From Oscillospiraceae bacterium (GTDB taxonomy: Bacteria > Bacillota > Clostridia > Oscillospirales > Oscillospiraceae), in contig JAFXTU010000039.1 of assembly GCA_017535635.1 (NCBI GenBank), forward strand, positions 1 through 37,988: a stretch of 37,988 bases of DNA. The letters are read 5' to 3'. The notes under the pieces were generated by a model that was given only the letters and a program-made list of their open reading frames with translations, searched no databases and had not been told where the DNA came from. How positions within the stretch are numbered: the stretch's first letter is position 1; each line of letters opens with the position of its first letter. Of the stretch, positions 14,843-23,270 are shown piece by piece. The position numbers and the translations under genes were made by a program.

Positions 14843-16177
14843 TTATAAGACTAGCGTCCCGTTCTCGTCCTCCAGCAGATAGAGGAGCTTCACTTCCTCC
14901 CCGGTGGCGGCGTCTGCATACACGATGAAGTGGGTCCCCTCTCCGTCCTGACACTTGAACTCCCAGCAGAGCCGCTCCTGCTTCCCCTCCGTGGGGATGA
15001 GCGCCAGCCCCTCCGAGAGGATCTTGAGGCTGGGGGACACGGCCTGCCGCGCCGCCTCCGCCGGGATGGGGGGAGGGAAAGCGCGGGCATGGTGACTCAT
15101 CAGATATCCCTGGGCGTCGAAGCCGATGACCTTCCCCGCCTCCAGGTCCACCCGGACCTTGATGAGGTCGGGGTAGCAGGTGACCCCCTTCTCCTGGTGG
15201 TGGAAGGAAACCAGGAGGCTCCCCTCCTCCTTGGTCCAGTAGCTCTCCCTCAGGGAGGGGTAGCCCCGGGCCGCCAGGAACTTCCGGGCCGAGGCCAGGG
15301 CCGCCTCCGGGCTGAGGCCCCCGTCGTAGCCCCCCTCGGCGTCCACCATGTCGACGACCTTTCCGCCCTGCCGGGAGACGCGGACCGTCACCCTCCCCGC
15401 CTCCAGCAGGAGGGCGGGGATCGTCCCCTCGCTCCGGCCCAGGACGGTGAATTCCTCCTCCGGGATGCCGGTGAATTCGGCGGCGGCCCGGATGGCGTCC
15501 TCCTCCGACACCTTCTCCAGCCCCTCCAGCAGCCTCGCGGGGCCCACGGCGGCGCTCTCGGAATAGGGGCCGTCATAGATGAGGGTGGGGAGCTCCGGGA
15601 ATTCGTCCTCCGTCTCCCGCAGCCGGTCCCCCAGCAGGCTCTCCCCCTGGGGCAGGGACCCCTCCGCCGCGGCCAGCCGCCCCAGGGTGAGGCCGCCGGA
15701 ATCCAGCTCCGCCTGGAGCACCAGGAGCCGGGAATTCAGGGAGGCCGCCGTCACCCCCAGCTGGGAAAGCCCCTCCCGTTCCTTCGCGCTGAGCGCCCCC
15801 CGGTAAGCCTCCCGGCTCAGGGCCCGGGCGTAGTCCCCCAGATGCCCCAGGTAGGCGGAGGTGTCCTCCAGGAGCCACTCGGAGAAGGGCAGAGCGCTGA
15901 GACTGAGCTGGGCGTCCTCCGCCCGGCTCCACACCTCCGCCGCCGCCTCGCCCAACAGGGCGGGGGAGGAGGTGTTCCGGGCCTTCTTCAGAGCCGTGTC
16001 GATCTCCGTCAGGTCCGCCGAGAGGGAGGCGAAGGCCCGCTCCCAGCCCGCCTCTATATAGTTTCTGTAGACCCGCTTCTGCCCCTCGCTGCGCCAGAGG
16101 AAACCCCCCAGGATCAGCATGGCCGCCAGGGCATAGCTCACAAGGCGGATCCTTCTCCGCCGATGGTTCGTTCTCAT
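14843..16177 (-). CDS. ypeB: Spore germination protein YpeB
   Basis: A 444-residue protein matching YpeB (about 450 residues in Bacillus subtilis), which in spores protects and locates the cortex-lytic enzyme SleB. An arginine-rich start is followed by one transmembrane anchor (about 11-29, VSYALAAMLILGGFLW). Then come the helical N-terminal domain, the LIYDGPYSESAA block typical of YpeB, and PepSY-like repeats, ending with GFDAQGYLMSHH and FIVYADAATGEEVKLLYLLE. The start at 16177 has AAGGGGTG nine bases upstream; the earlier in-frame ATG (16228) has no ribosome binding site. That site can pair into a stable hairpin (16189-16218). No sleB is adjacent, although the two are usually neighbours. 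The gene marks the organism as a spore former. Confidence 0.88.
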   Translation of the reverse strand: MRTNHRRRRIRLVSYALAAMLILGGFLWRSEGQKRVYRNYIEAGWERAFASLSADLTEIDTALKKARNTSSPALLGEAAAEVWSRAEDAQLSLSALPFSEWLLEDTSAYLGHLGDYARALSREAYRGALSAKEREGLSQLGVTAASLNSRLLVLQAELDSGGLTLGRLAAAEGSLPQGESLLGDRLRETEDEFPELPTLIYDGPYSESAAVGPARLLEGLEKVSEEDAIRAAAEFTGIPEEEFTVLGRSEGTIPALLLEAGRVTVRVSRQGGKVVDMVDAEGGYDGGLSPEAALASARKFLAARGYPSLRESYWTKEEGSLLVSFHHQEKGVTCYPDLIKVRVDLEAGKVIGFDAQGYLMSHHARAFPPPIPAEAARQAVSPSLKILSEGLALIPTEGKQERLCWEFKCQDGEGTHFIVYADAATGEEVKLLYLLEDENGTLVL

Positions 16178-16188
16178 GAAAATAATCA

Positions 16189-16218
16189 CCCCTTGGCCGG
16201 TAGTTTCCGGCCCAGGGG
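16189..16218 (-). promoter_or_regulatory. Hairpin covering the ypeB ribosome binding site
   Basis: On the minus strand CCCCTGGGCCGG and CCGGCCAAGGGG pair at 11 of 12 positions around a 6-base loop. The right arm contains AGGGG, the Shine-Dalgarno core of ypeB, whose ATG is 11 bases on. It could limit translation, or act as a weak terminator for the gene upstream, since UGAUUAUUUUC follows. Confidence 0.5.
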
Positions 16219-16243
16219 CGATTTTCATTCCCGGTGGTTTTTG

Positions 16244-16510
16244 TCAAAAACGTAGGTCAGCGCCGTGGATCAAGGCCAGCGCGGTTTCAATGTCGTCCCG
16301 GTGGACGTAGATGTGATACTCATAGCTCTGCGTCAGATCCTGCCCGAAGCTTCCCATGCGCCTTCTTCCGGCGCCGTAATTGGAGCCGGCCAGGTTTTTG
16401 ACCCGGACGGCATACCGTATGCCGTGGTCGGACAGGAGCCTTCGGATCTCCGCCTGCTCCCCCATATCCAGGGTGATCGCCGCTTCCCGGTGGTTCCATA
16501 GAGTGATCAT
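16244..16510 (-). CDS. Small DUF2007-like protein
   Basis: An 88-residue protein starting MITLWNHREAAITLDMGEQA at 16510, with GGGAGGAG six bases upstream; longer in-frame starts have no such site. The pattern of an N-terminal strand, a helix (EQAEIRRLLSDHGI), central strands (YAVRVKNLAG), an EYHIYVHRDDIETAL segment and a closing helix-strand fits DUF2007, a small ACT/ferredoxin-like fold called a putative signal-transducing protein. Its role is unknown. The start overlaps the tail of a degenerate reading frame (ATGA at 16507-16510). A stem-loop and ypeB follow downstream, so the two may be co-transcribed. The family call is from fold-like pattern only. Confidence 0.6.
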   Translation of the reverse strand: MITLWNHREAAITLDMGEQAEIRRLLSDHGIRYAVRVKNLAGSNYGAGRRRMGSFGQDLTQSYEYHIYVHRDDIETALALIHGADLRF

Positions 16511-16573
16511 GAAATCTCCTCCCTTGTTACCGGCAGATCCAGGGTGATCCGGTCCCCCTCCCAATACAGGGCA

Positions 16574-16681
16574 TTATATCCGCTTTTTATCCACTTTTCG
16601 GACAAAACCGTCGTTAAAGTAAACGTAAACCGTGTAGTCCTTGCCCGGGACTGCCTGTACGACGCTTGCCGGATCGTCCAT
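16574..16681 (-). pseudogene. Truncated DUF2442-like gene
   Basis: A 35-codon frame (start 16681, TAA at 16574) reads SVVQAVPGKDYTVYVYFNDG then FVRKVDKKRI. This matches the N-terminal half of DUF2442 proteins (valine-rich strand, YxLxxxFxDGxxRxxD), normally about 75-90 residues. GGAGG lies ten bases before the ATG. After the stop, a different frame continues with protein-like sequence (NALYWEGDRITLDLPVTREE) to the next gene's start. I infer a frameshift or internal deletion that broke one gene. Expression as a micro-protein remains possible. Confidence 0.45.
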
Positions 16682-16747
16682 GAGCACCTTGCCTCCGGCC
16701 CTGAATATAAACAGTATATCATGGGTACAGGAGAATTAAAAGACCAT

Positions 16748-17419
16748 TTACGCGGTTTCGGATCCCCAGAGGGTCCCGCTGTGCATCCGGTAGCAGACAT
16801 CGCAGGCGGCGGCCACCTCCGGGTCGTGGGTGACGATGATGACGCAGTAGCCTCTGTCCGTCACCTGCCTGCGCAGGAGGGCCATGATGGCCGCCGTGTT
16901 CTCGTCGTCCAGGTTTCCCGTGGGCTCGTCCGCCAGGATCACCTTGGCGCCGGAAGCCAGACTCCGGGCGATGCCCACCCGCTGCTGCTCTCCGCCGGAG
17001 AGGTTGCCGGGGAAGCGCCTGTGCAGGCTCTCCGGCAGGCCCACGCTGGTGAGCAGGGCCTCCGCTCGCGCCGCCGCCTCGGAGGTGGGGGTCCCCTGCA
17101 TCTCCATGGGGAGGCAGACGTTTTCCCGGGCCGTCAGCAGGGGCAGGAGCTGGTAGGCCTGGAACACAAAGGCGATCTTCTCCCGGCGGTAGGCGTCCAG
17201 GTCCATGTCCGCCAGGCGCTCCCCTTCGCAGACGATGCTCCCCTCCGAGGGCGTCTCCATCCCCGCCAGGAGGCTCAGAAGGGTGGACTTCCCGCTGCCG
17301 CTGGGGCCGGTGATGGCGTACATCTTCCCCGCCTCAAAGGCGGCGTTTACCTCCCGCAGCACGGCCTTCTGCCCGCCGGGATAGGTGTAGCTCAGGTTTT
17401 CAATCGACAGGATGGACAT
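16748..17419 (-). CDS. ABC transporter ATP-binding protein, MacB/LolD type
   Basis: A 223-residue ATPase that powers FtsX-type permeases. All motifs are present: Walker [10 protein letters not shown] (38-46), Q-loop Q87, signature LSGGEQQR (140-147), Walker B VILADEP (160-166) followed by TGNLD, and the switch His198 (VTHDP). The Q-loop region [18 protein letters not shown] is characteristic of the LolD/MacB/FtsE clade that partners permeases with large extracytoplasmic domains. The start has GGGAGG upstream, 16 bp after the stop of the giant permease at 17435. It is the only ATPase in a cluster with three such permeases, so it probably serves all of them. It sits on the cytosolic face of the membrane. 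Confidence 0.95.
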   Translation of the reverse strand: MSILSIENLSYTYPGGQKAVLREVNAAFEAGKMYAITGPSGSGKSTLLSLLAGMETPSEGSIVCEGERLADMDLDAYRREKIAFVFQAYQLLPLLTARENVCLPMEMQGTPTSEAAARAEALLTSVGLPESLHRRFPGNLSGGEQQRVGIARSLASGAKVILADEPTGNLDDENTAAIMALLRRQVTDRGYCVIIVTHDPEVAAACDVCYRMHSGTLWGSETA

Positions 17420-17434
17420 GGCATTTCCTCCCTT

Positions 17435-20400
17435 TTATTCCTTCGCCTGCAAAAGCCGCATGGGGCTCTTTTGCAGGATCGACGCGGAGATTGCCGCCGA
17501 AGCAGTCACGCAGAGGGCGAAGTGGGCGATCACGTAGAGGATCGGCACCAGGATCACTCCCAGGAAGCCCAGGCCGTTCACGGCGAAGAGGGCCGCGATG
17601 GCCAAAATCAGCCCAGCCATGCACAGCACCGCCTGCTCCAGCGTGAGCCGCCGGATCGTCAGCTTCTTCGACCAGCCCAGGGCACGGAGAATGGCCGCCT
17701 CCTTCTGCTCCTGGAGGATCATCAGCACGGGAAGTAGCGTTCCCAGGATCAGGGCCGCTGCCACGGTGAGGGGATAGAGGGTCTCGATGAGCCGATAGAT
17801 GCGATAAATGCGGTCCGCGTCCGAGGTGTCCATGCTGAACACCGGGGGCTTTTTCACGGTGTATTGGATCTCGGCGGCCAGCTGCCGCACCTTGTCCGCA
17901 TCGTGATAATCGTTCAGGGTGAAGGCGGCAGAGTCCAGATAGAGGGTAGTGCCGAAAAAGCTGTAGCTGCCGAAGGCAGAGATCGGAGCGAAGACAATGG
18001 AGTTTTCCTGCTCCGTTTCCACCCGCCCCACGACCGTATAGAAGGGGCGGTATCGGTCCCGGAGGGCGACCCCCTCTTCCCGGTTGATCGGGGTGACATT
18101 GTGGCCGTATGCCAGATATTGGATACAACCAAACTCGTTGATGCGCACCGCGTCCCCGAGTTTGACTCCAAGCTTCTCCATGATCGGAGCGGGCAAGATA
18201 CAGATCCTTCCCTTTTCCCGGATGGCGGATTCCTCGTCCCAGCCCTCCAGCCAGATCACGGGATCGGAGATCACACTGTCCCACCGGTTGGTGAAGACGA
18301 CTTCGGCAAGTTCCAACTCCAGCTCAGCCTCCGGAAAGCGTGTCTGGTAAACCGGGTCGCGTACCATGCCGCTCTTGAGCAGGGTTTCGGCCCGGTAAAG
18401 GGAGAGACCATCGAAAAAGTCAGCCTCCACTCGGACGCTCTGCATCATTTCCCCGTAACGGCTGCGCAGCACTGTGAGCTGTCCCACAGCCCCCACAAGC
18501 AAGGCTGCCAGGAGCAAGGTCAGAAGCGTTTTCACCCCCGCCCGGCGGACATGGCGGAAGACATAGCGCCGCAGGAAGCCGCGGATCGGTTTGCCCGTGA
18601 CGGTCATGGGAACGGCCAGCACCGACGCGGCAGCGGCCAGGGCCTCCGGGCTGTTCTCTGTACTTTGAATGCCGCCCTTTTTCTCTTGCTTTCGGTTCCC
18701 GTCCTGCAAAAGCGCCAGGGGGCTGCGCTTTCCCATCACTCGGAGATAGAGAGCGGCCAGGAGCGCGACTAGCAGCAAGAGGCCGAAGGCCCCCAGGAGA
18801 TAGACGCAGATACGGGCGGCGGGCATGGCCTCCAGCCCCGCCTCCGCAAACTCCGCCGCGCTTCGTGCTGCTGCCGCGCCGGACCGAAACCAGGCCGCTC
18901 CGGTCCCGATCGCGGCAGCGATGGCCGCAAGGACTATCAGGGGCAGCCACAGGGCTTTTGCTGCCGCCCGCCGGGGCGTTCCCAAAGCCCGCAGGATGGC
19001 GTATTCCCTGCGCCGCCGGTGGAGGAAGAGGTAAAGGGTCAGCCCCACTGCCAGCAGGGCGGCGATGGTGAAGATCAGGAGCTTCATCAGGGTCAGGCTC
19101 CGGGTTTCTTTCATTTTCTCCGCGACGAGCGGCCAGCCCGCGTCGTTCCAGGCATAACGGAGGCCCATTTCCTCCACCAGGGGAAGGCATTCTTCCGCAA
19201 ATGCGCCGATGTTCCCCGCGTCCCGCACCAGGAAGCTCACCTCGCCGGGACGGAAGACGTGGTTTTCCGTGTCGCAGCTCGCCGGCAGGAAGGAAGCGGG
19301 CACAAAGATCGCGTTAACGGAATAAGCCCAAAACAGATCCTGCTCCTGCAGGGAGCCGGTGGAATAGTAAGAATAATGCTCCTGTACCTGCCAGCGGCTA
19401 TCCCCCGTGTCCTGCCAGGTGCCCACGATGGTAAAGGTATGTTCTTCCCATTCGGTGGCATAACGTCCAAGCGTGACCGCCACAGCCCCCAAGGGCTGGT
19501 ATTGTTCCATGAGGTAGTTTCCCAGCTTCAGAGTGATCGTATCCCCCAAACGGAGGCCGTTCTCAGCCAAAAACCGCTCGCTCACCACGCAGACGGGACT
19601 GCCCTCGTCCGCAGGGGTGAGGAAGCGGCCCTGGGCCGCTGTGAGCTGCTTGCGGGCAGCTCGGCGGATAGAAGTCATATCGTCGGTATATACCACGTCG
19701 AAGGTACGGATATCCTCATTCGTTACCTGAATGAGCTGACACAGAGACGCGAATTCCTCGGTTTTCAAGTAGTCCGACCGCAGATCGGTGATGTCCGTGA
19801 AGTAGGGCCACCAGCCCTTTCTGCTGTCGTCACCAAGCAGAAAACCGAAGGTGCTGGAATCCGGCGCTTCATATCTGGGCGCCCGGACCACGAACACGTA
19901 TCGTCTCCCTGCCTTTATGTCTTTTGCCTGTTCTTTCGTGATATCGTAGTCCAGACAATCAATACCATCGCCTGCCATTCCGCCCAGATACACCCGTGTG
20001 CCGGTGCCCAGGGCGCTTTCCGGCAAGGTGTTGACGATCAGCCGGGCTTTTCCGCCCAGGGCTTTGTACTGCTGATCCAGGGTTTTCCGATCTCCGGCCA
20101 GGACATTCACATCATCCAAGATATAACGCCAGGCACTGTCATATTTGTATTGATCAATGAGCGCACCCTGACCGATACTCGCCACCGTAGCCTCAATCAC
20201 AAGCCGATCCATGTAACCGTAATCTGCGTAAGCTCCGTCGATCCTGTAATAATCCTCTGAGACTCCGGCGGTCATGTAACGGCGGTCCATAGCGTCGATA
20301 TAGGGCAGGGCCTCCAGGGCTTCCAGATCCGAAACGCTGAGCGCTTCGTGATGGGTGCTGTCATAACTGCAATCTTCTCGGTAGGTTTCCCCGGGATTTG

Positions 20401-20908
20401 TGGGGTCGGAAAGCAGGAATGTGCTTCTGGTTCCATCCCAGGGGTTGCGAACCTGGCTGCGTTCCACGGTCAGCACGCCCTCCGCCGCTTTCTCCGCCTG
20501 CTGGATCGCCTCCGTCTGCATGACGTAGGAAGAAAGGTTGTCCAACAACAGAAAACAAGCTGCCGCCAGGAGCAGCACCGTGAGGGCCGTTTTCACCGGG
20601 CTGCGAAGCAGCGTTTTGAACCAGAGCTTCATCGGCGGCGCGTAACTCGGCCGCTCCTTCCGGACGTATTTTATCCGCAGGAGCGTCACCGCGCCCTCCC
20701 GCGCCCGGTACACCAGGATCCACCCCGGCTCCACCCGGCAGGCCCTGGCCTCCGCCCAGGGAAGGGAGGAATCCTTCGCGCTCTGGGGCAGGGGGGAGCC
20801 CAGGCGCAGCAGCTCCAGCAGCGCCCGCAGCTTCCCTCCGTCGCAGCCCTTTTTCAGCCCCCAGCGATAGTCCCGCCGGAAGCGCAGGGTATACCGCAGC
20901 TTGTTCAT
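17435..20908 (-). CDS. YafQ-like toxin domain fused to FtsX-type ABC permease (copy 1)
   Basis: A 1157-residue fusion. Residues 1-92 match RelE/YafQ-family toxins in length and pattern (MNKLRYTLRFRRDYRWGLKK, GSPLPQSAKD, CRVEPGWILVYRAREG). Matched to E. coli YafQ, H50 is S47, H63 is R58, D67 is G62 and H87 falls near E85, so RNase activity should be lost. TM1 follows at ~104-124 directly after MKLWFKTLLRSPVKT, then a ~480-residue outer domain, an FtsX domain with helices at ~608-628, 652-673 and 701-723, TM5 at ~793-812, a second outer domain, and a final FtsX domain (helices within 1041-1157). An N-terminal cytosolic domain suits FtsX topology. The start at 20908 has AAAGGAGG four bases upstream. 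ATG 20632 is the only plausible internal start. The ATPase gene follows directly. Confidence 0.85.
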   Translation of the reverse strand: MNKLRYTLRFRRDYRWGLKKGCDGGKLRALLELLRLGSPLPQSAKDSSLPWAEARACRVEPGWILVYRAREGAVTLLRIKYVRKERPSYAPPMKLWFKTLLRSPVKTALTVLLLAAACFLLLDNLSSYVMQTEAIQQAEKAAEGVLTVERSQVRNPWDGTRSTFLLSDPTNPGETYREDCSYDSTHHEALSVSDLEALEALPYIDAMDRRYMTAGVSEDYYRIDGAYADYGYMDRLVIEATVASIGQGALIDQYKYDSAWRYILDDVNVLAGDRKTLDQQYKALGGKARLIVNTLPESALGTGTRVYLGGMAGDGIDCLDYDITKEQAKDIKAGRRYVFVVRAPRYEAPDSSTFGFLLGDDSRKGWWPYFTDITDLRSDYLKTEEFASLCQLIQVTNEDIRTFDVVYTDDMTSIRRAARKQLTAAQGRFLTPADEGSPVCVVSERFLAENGLRLGDTITLKLGNYLMEQYQPLGAVAVTLGRYATEWEEHTFTIVGTWQDTGDSRWQVQEHYSYYSTGSLQEQDLFWAYSVNAIFVPASFLPASCDTENHVFRPGEVSFLVRDAGNIGAFAEECLPLVEEMGLRYAWNDAGWPLVAEKMKETRSLTLMKLLIFTIAALLAVGLTLYLFLHRRRREYAILRALGTPRRAAAKALWLPLIVLAAIAAAIGTGAAWFRSGAAAARSAAEFAEAGLEAMPAARICVYLLGAFGLLLLVALLAALYLRVMGKRSPLALLQDGNRKQEKKGGIQSTENSPEALAAAASVLAVPMTVTGKPIRGFLRRYVFRHVRRAGVKTLLTLLLAALLVGAVGQLTVLRSRYGEMMQSVRVEADFFDGLSLYRAETLLKSGMVRDPVYQTRFPEAELELELAEVVFTNRWDSVISDPVIWLEGWDEESAIREKGRICILPAPIMEKLGVKLGDAVRINEFGCIQYLAYGHNVTPINREEGVALRDRYRPFYTVVGRVETEQENSIVFAPISAFGSYSFFGTTLYLDSAAFTLNDYHDADKVRQLAAEIQYTVKKPPVFSMDTSDADRIYRIYRLIETLYPLTVAAALILGTLLPVLMILQEQKEAAILRALGWSKKLTIRRLTLEQAVLCMAGLILAIAALFAVNGLGFLGVILVPILYVIAHFALCVTASAAISASILQKSPMRLLQAKE

Positions 20909-21007
20909 CCGATCCTCCTTTCGAGGGGGAAATTCGTCCTTGTTCTCCGGAATGGCGAATACCGGCGCTGTGCGCAGGCGACTCCCTCAGGGGGAACTGC
21001 CCTCGCT

Positions 21008-23218
21008 TCAGCCCTGCTCCGACAGATAGAGCTCGGCGCGCCTCTGCACCCGACGGGAGACCTCTTCCGGATCCCGCTGTCCGGCAAACAGAGCCCCCGC
21101 CTCCTCCCGGACGATCCCGGCGATGGTCTGATCGTAAGAGGTGGAGCGCACGGCGCTGTCCAGCAGCCGGAGAAGGGAGTCCCGCTGCGCCGGACGCAGG
21201 GCGTACATCTTTTCTTCCCGGATCATGGTGTAGTTTTCGTCATACCAGCGGAAGACGGCGCGGGGCGCGGGCTCCCCCTCCGCTCCGTCCCAGAGGTAAA
21301 CGGTGCTGTCCGGCAGCCGGTAGCCCTCCGGCGTGAGATAGGTAACGGTATAGCCCTCCTCTGCCGTGGGCTCCCGCATGGCCTCTCCAAGCTGGGTGTC
21401 AAACGCGGACCGGAGGGAGGGGAAAAGATCGGTATCCGCGGCCTGGGTCTTGACCTCCAGCATGCTCCGCAGGAAGGCGCAGGCCCCCTCCGCTTGGGCG
21501 GAAGAAGCGCTGACGGCCATGGGGAAGTGCATCCGGATGAGGCTGCCCACCCCGTCCGTGGCGGGCATGCCGGGGCAGACGAGCTGACCCATATAGACCA
21601 GGTCCCGGAATTGCCAATCCCCGATGGAGGAAACGGTGACGGCGTCCGCCAGGGCGCGGCCCTGCATGAGCTCCGCTTCGGCCCCCTCCGCCGCCGGAGC
21701 CTCCGCGGGCAGCGCGGCGGCGAAGGCCAGCACATCCCGGAAGCCGGGACTGTCGAAGGAGGCCGTGCCGCTGCCCCAGTCCAGATAGCCCTCCAGCCAG
21801 GAATCCAGCAGGCCCAGATACGTTTCCCGCGTCATGGAGCCGGGGAATACTCCTGCGCAGTCCGGGAGGGAAGCGGCGAGGGCATTGGCCTCCGCCACGG
21901 TCCAGCCGACCGGGTCGCCGATCACGTCCCGCCTCCCCGCCGCCGTCAGGATGGAAAACCCGGCGCAGACCATGAGCAGCTTCCCGTCCACGGTCCCCGC
22001 CCGCAGGAGCTGGGGCAGGAGCTCGATCCCCTCCTCCTCCAGCCAGGGGCTCAGGTCCCGCAGAAAGCCCTTCTCCGCCCAGCTCTTGAAGGGGACTCCC
22101 TCCTGGATGGAGAGCAGGTCCGGCATATTGCCGCTGACAATGTCCAGATTCATGGCGGTAATGGCCTGATCCTGCACGTCCCGGGTGAAGTCCCTTCCCT
22201 GGGAATAGTCCCGGATGGTGACGTAATATTCCCCGCTGCGGCGGTTGAAGTTCCGCACGGCGTCGGCCAGCGCGTCCTCCACGGTCAGACAGGACAGGGT
22301 GAGCTCCTGCCGGACCGGGACCTGGCTGCGAGGCGTGGGCGTCAGGGTCACATACTCCCCGTAGCCATAGTCCAGGAGGCGCACGACGCCGTCCTGTACC
22401 CCCAGGGGGGAGGTCGTGCCGAAGAAGATGCCCCACTCCGCCCAGTTCATCAGCTCCCGCCGCTCCCCGGAGCCGGGGGTGAAGGCGATGAGGGCTTTCT
22501 TGTCGTAGGCGAGGCATTCCCCTTCCGGGAGGCCGCTGCCCGCAGAGCCCAGGAAGGTGACCAGGTATCGCTTCTCTTCATCCAGGGGGACCGTCAGTTC
22601 AGAGAAGGTCCCATCCTCCAGCATCTGGAATACGGTCTGTTCCCCGGTGGAAAGGGAGGCGGTGGAAATGCCCAGGCTGCCGTCCGGCAGGTCGAACAGG
22701 CCGAGGACCAGGCCGTATTCCGTGGGGAACGGGACCTCCCGAAGGATCTCGCCGGTCTCCAGGGACAGCTCCAGCAGGGCGGTCTCCCAGGTCAGGAAAT
22801 CCAGCCGCTCCACCCAAGCCCGGCCGTTTTCCAGGAGGCAGAACCGCTCCACGTAGACCTCCGGGTCAAAGGCGGTCACCGTGACCGGGTCGGCGGCGTC
22901 GGGGCCGCCGTGCATGAGGCACAGATGAGCGCCGTTCCCGTCATCCACCTGACGGAGGAACCAGAGGCCGTCCTCCCGTTCCACGGCGCAGCGGGTGTAA
23001 AGAGGGTCCATGGAAGGGGGGTAGACCTGGTAGGAGGGCACGTAGACGGTCTCCTCCTCCGGCGCCTCCGGACTCTGGGAGAGCGCAGGCGCGGAGGGAG
23101 CGGGCGCAGGGGCGGCCGTCTCCGCGGGCGGGTCGGCGGTTTGGCAGCCTGCCGACAGAAGAAAGAGAAGGCACAGGATGAGCGTCCAGGCAAGCTGCCG
23201 GACCGTTCCGATTTTCAT
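21008..23218 (-). CDS. Propeller-like/solute-binding lipoprotein (copy B)
   Basis: A 736-residue surface lipoprotein. The signal peptide ends in LLSAGC with the lipidated Cys at 25, followed by a Pro/Ala-rich linker. Residues ~55-300 form short repeated strands that look like a beta-propeller (LFDLPDGSLGISTASLSTGE). From ~310 comes an extracellular solute-binding domain, with the signature ITAMNLDIVSGNMPDLLSIQ and then WAEKGFLRDLSPWLEEEGIE. MalFG-type permeases, the usual partners of such domains, are absent; FtsX-type permeases flank it on both sides. ATG 23218 has AAGGAG six bases upstream; the longer frame runs into the end of the neighbouring permease. It is a homologue of the protein at 30732-33008. 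The ligand is unknown. Confidence 0.85.
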   Translation of the reverse strand: MKIGTVRQLAWTLILCLLFLLSAGCQTADPPAETAAPAPAPSAPALSQSPEAPEEETVYVPSYQVYPPSMDPLYTRCAVEREDGLWFLRQVDDGNGAHLCLMHGGPDAADPVTVTAFDPEVYVERFCLLENGRAWVERLDFLTWETALLELSLETGEILREVPFPTEYGLVLGLFDLPDGSLGISTASLSTGEQTVFQMLEDGTFSELTVPLDEEKRYLVTFLGSAGSGLPEGECLAYDKKALIAFTPGSGERRELMNWAEWGIFFGTTSPLGVQDGVVRLLDYGYGEYVTLTPTPRSQVPVRQELTLSCLTVEDALADAVRNFNRRSGEYYVTIRDYSQGRDFTRDVQDQAITAMNLDIVSGNMPDLLSIQEGVPFKSWAEKGFLRDLSPWLEEEGIELLPQLLRAGTVDGKLLMVCAGFSILTAAGRRDVIGDPVGWTVAEANALAASLPDCAGVFPGSMTRETYLGLLDSWLEGYLDWGSGTASFDSPGFRDVLAFAAALPAEAPAAEGAEAELMQGRALADAVTVSSIGDWQFRDLVYMGQLVCPGMPATDGVGSLIRMHFPMAVSASSAQAEGACAFLRSMLEVKTQAADTDLFPSLRSAFDTQLGEAMREPTAEEGYTVTYLTPEGYRLPDSTVYLWDGAEGEPAPRAVFRWYDENYTMIREEKMYALRPAQRDSLLRLLDSAVRSTSYDQTIAGIVREEAGALFAGQRDPEEVSRRVQRRAELYLSEQG

Positions 23219-23270
23219 GAGCTGCTCCTTTCCGCAGGACAGGGGAGCCCCGTCCCGCTTCCGTCGATCA

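Noticed and set aside
16507..16800. 97-codon minus-strand frame (16800-16507) as a real gene
   Set aside because: Its first part overlaps the end of the ATPase gene and reads as a shadow; the DUF2442-like signal is in another frame, so it is better explained as a degraded gene.
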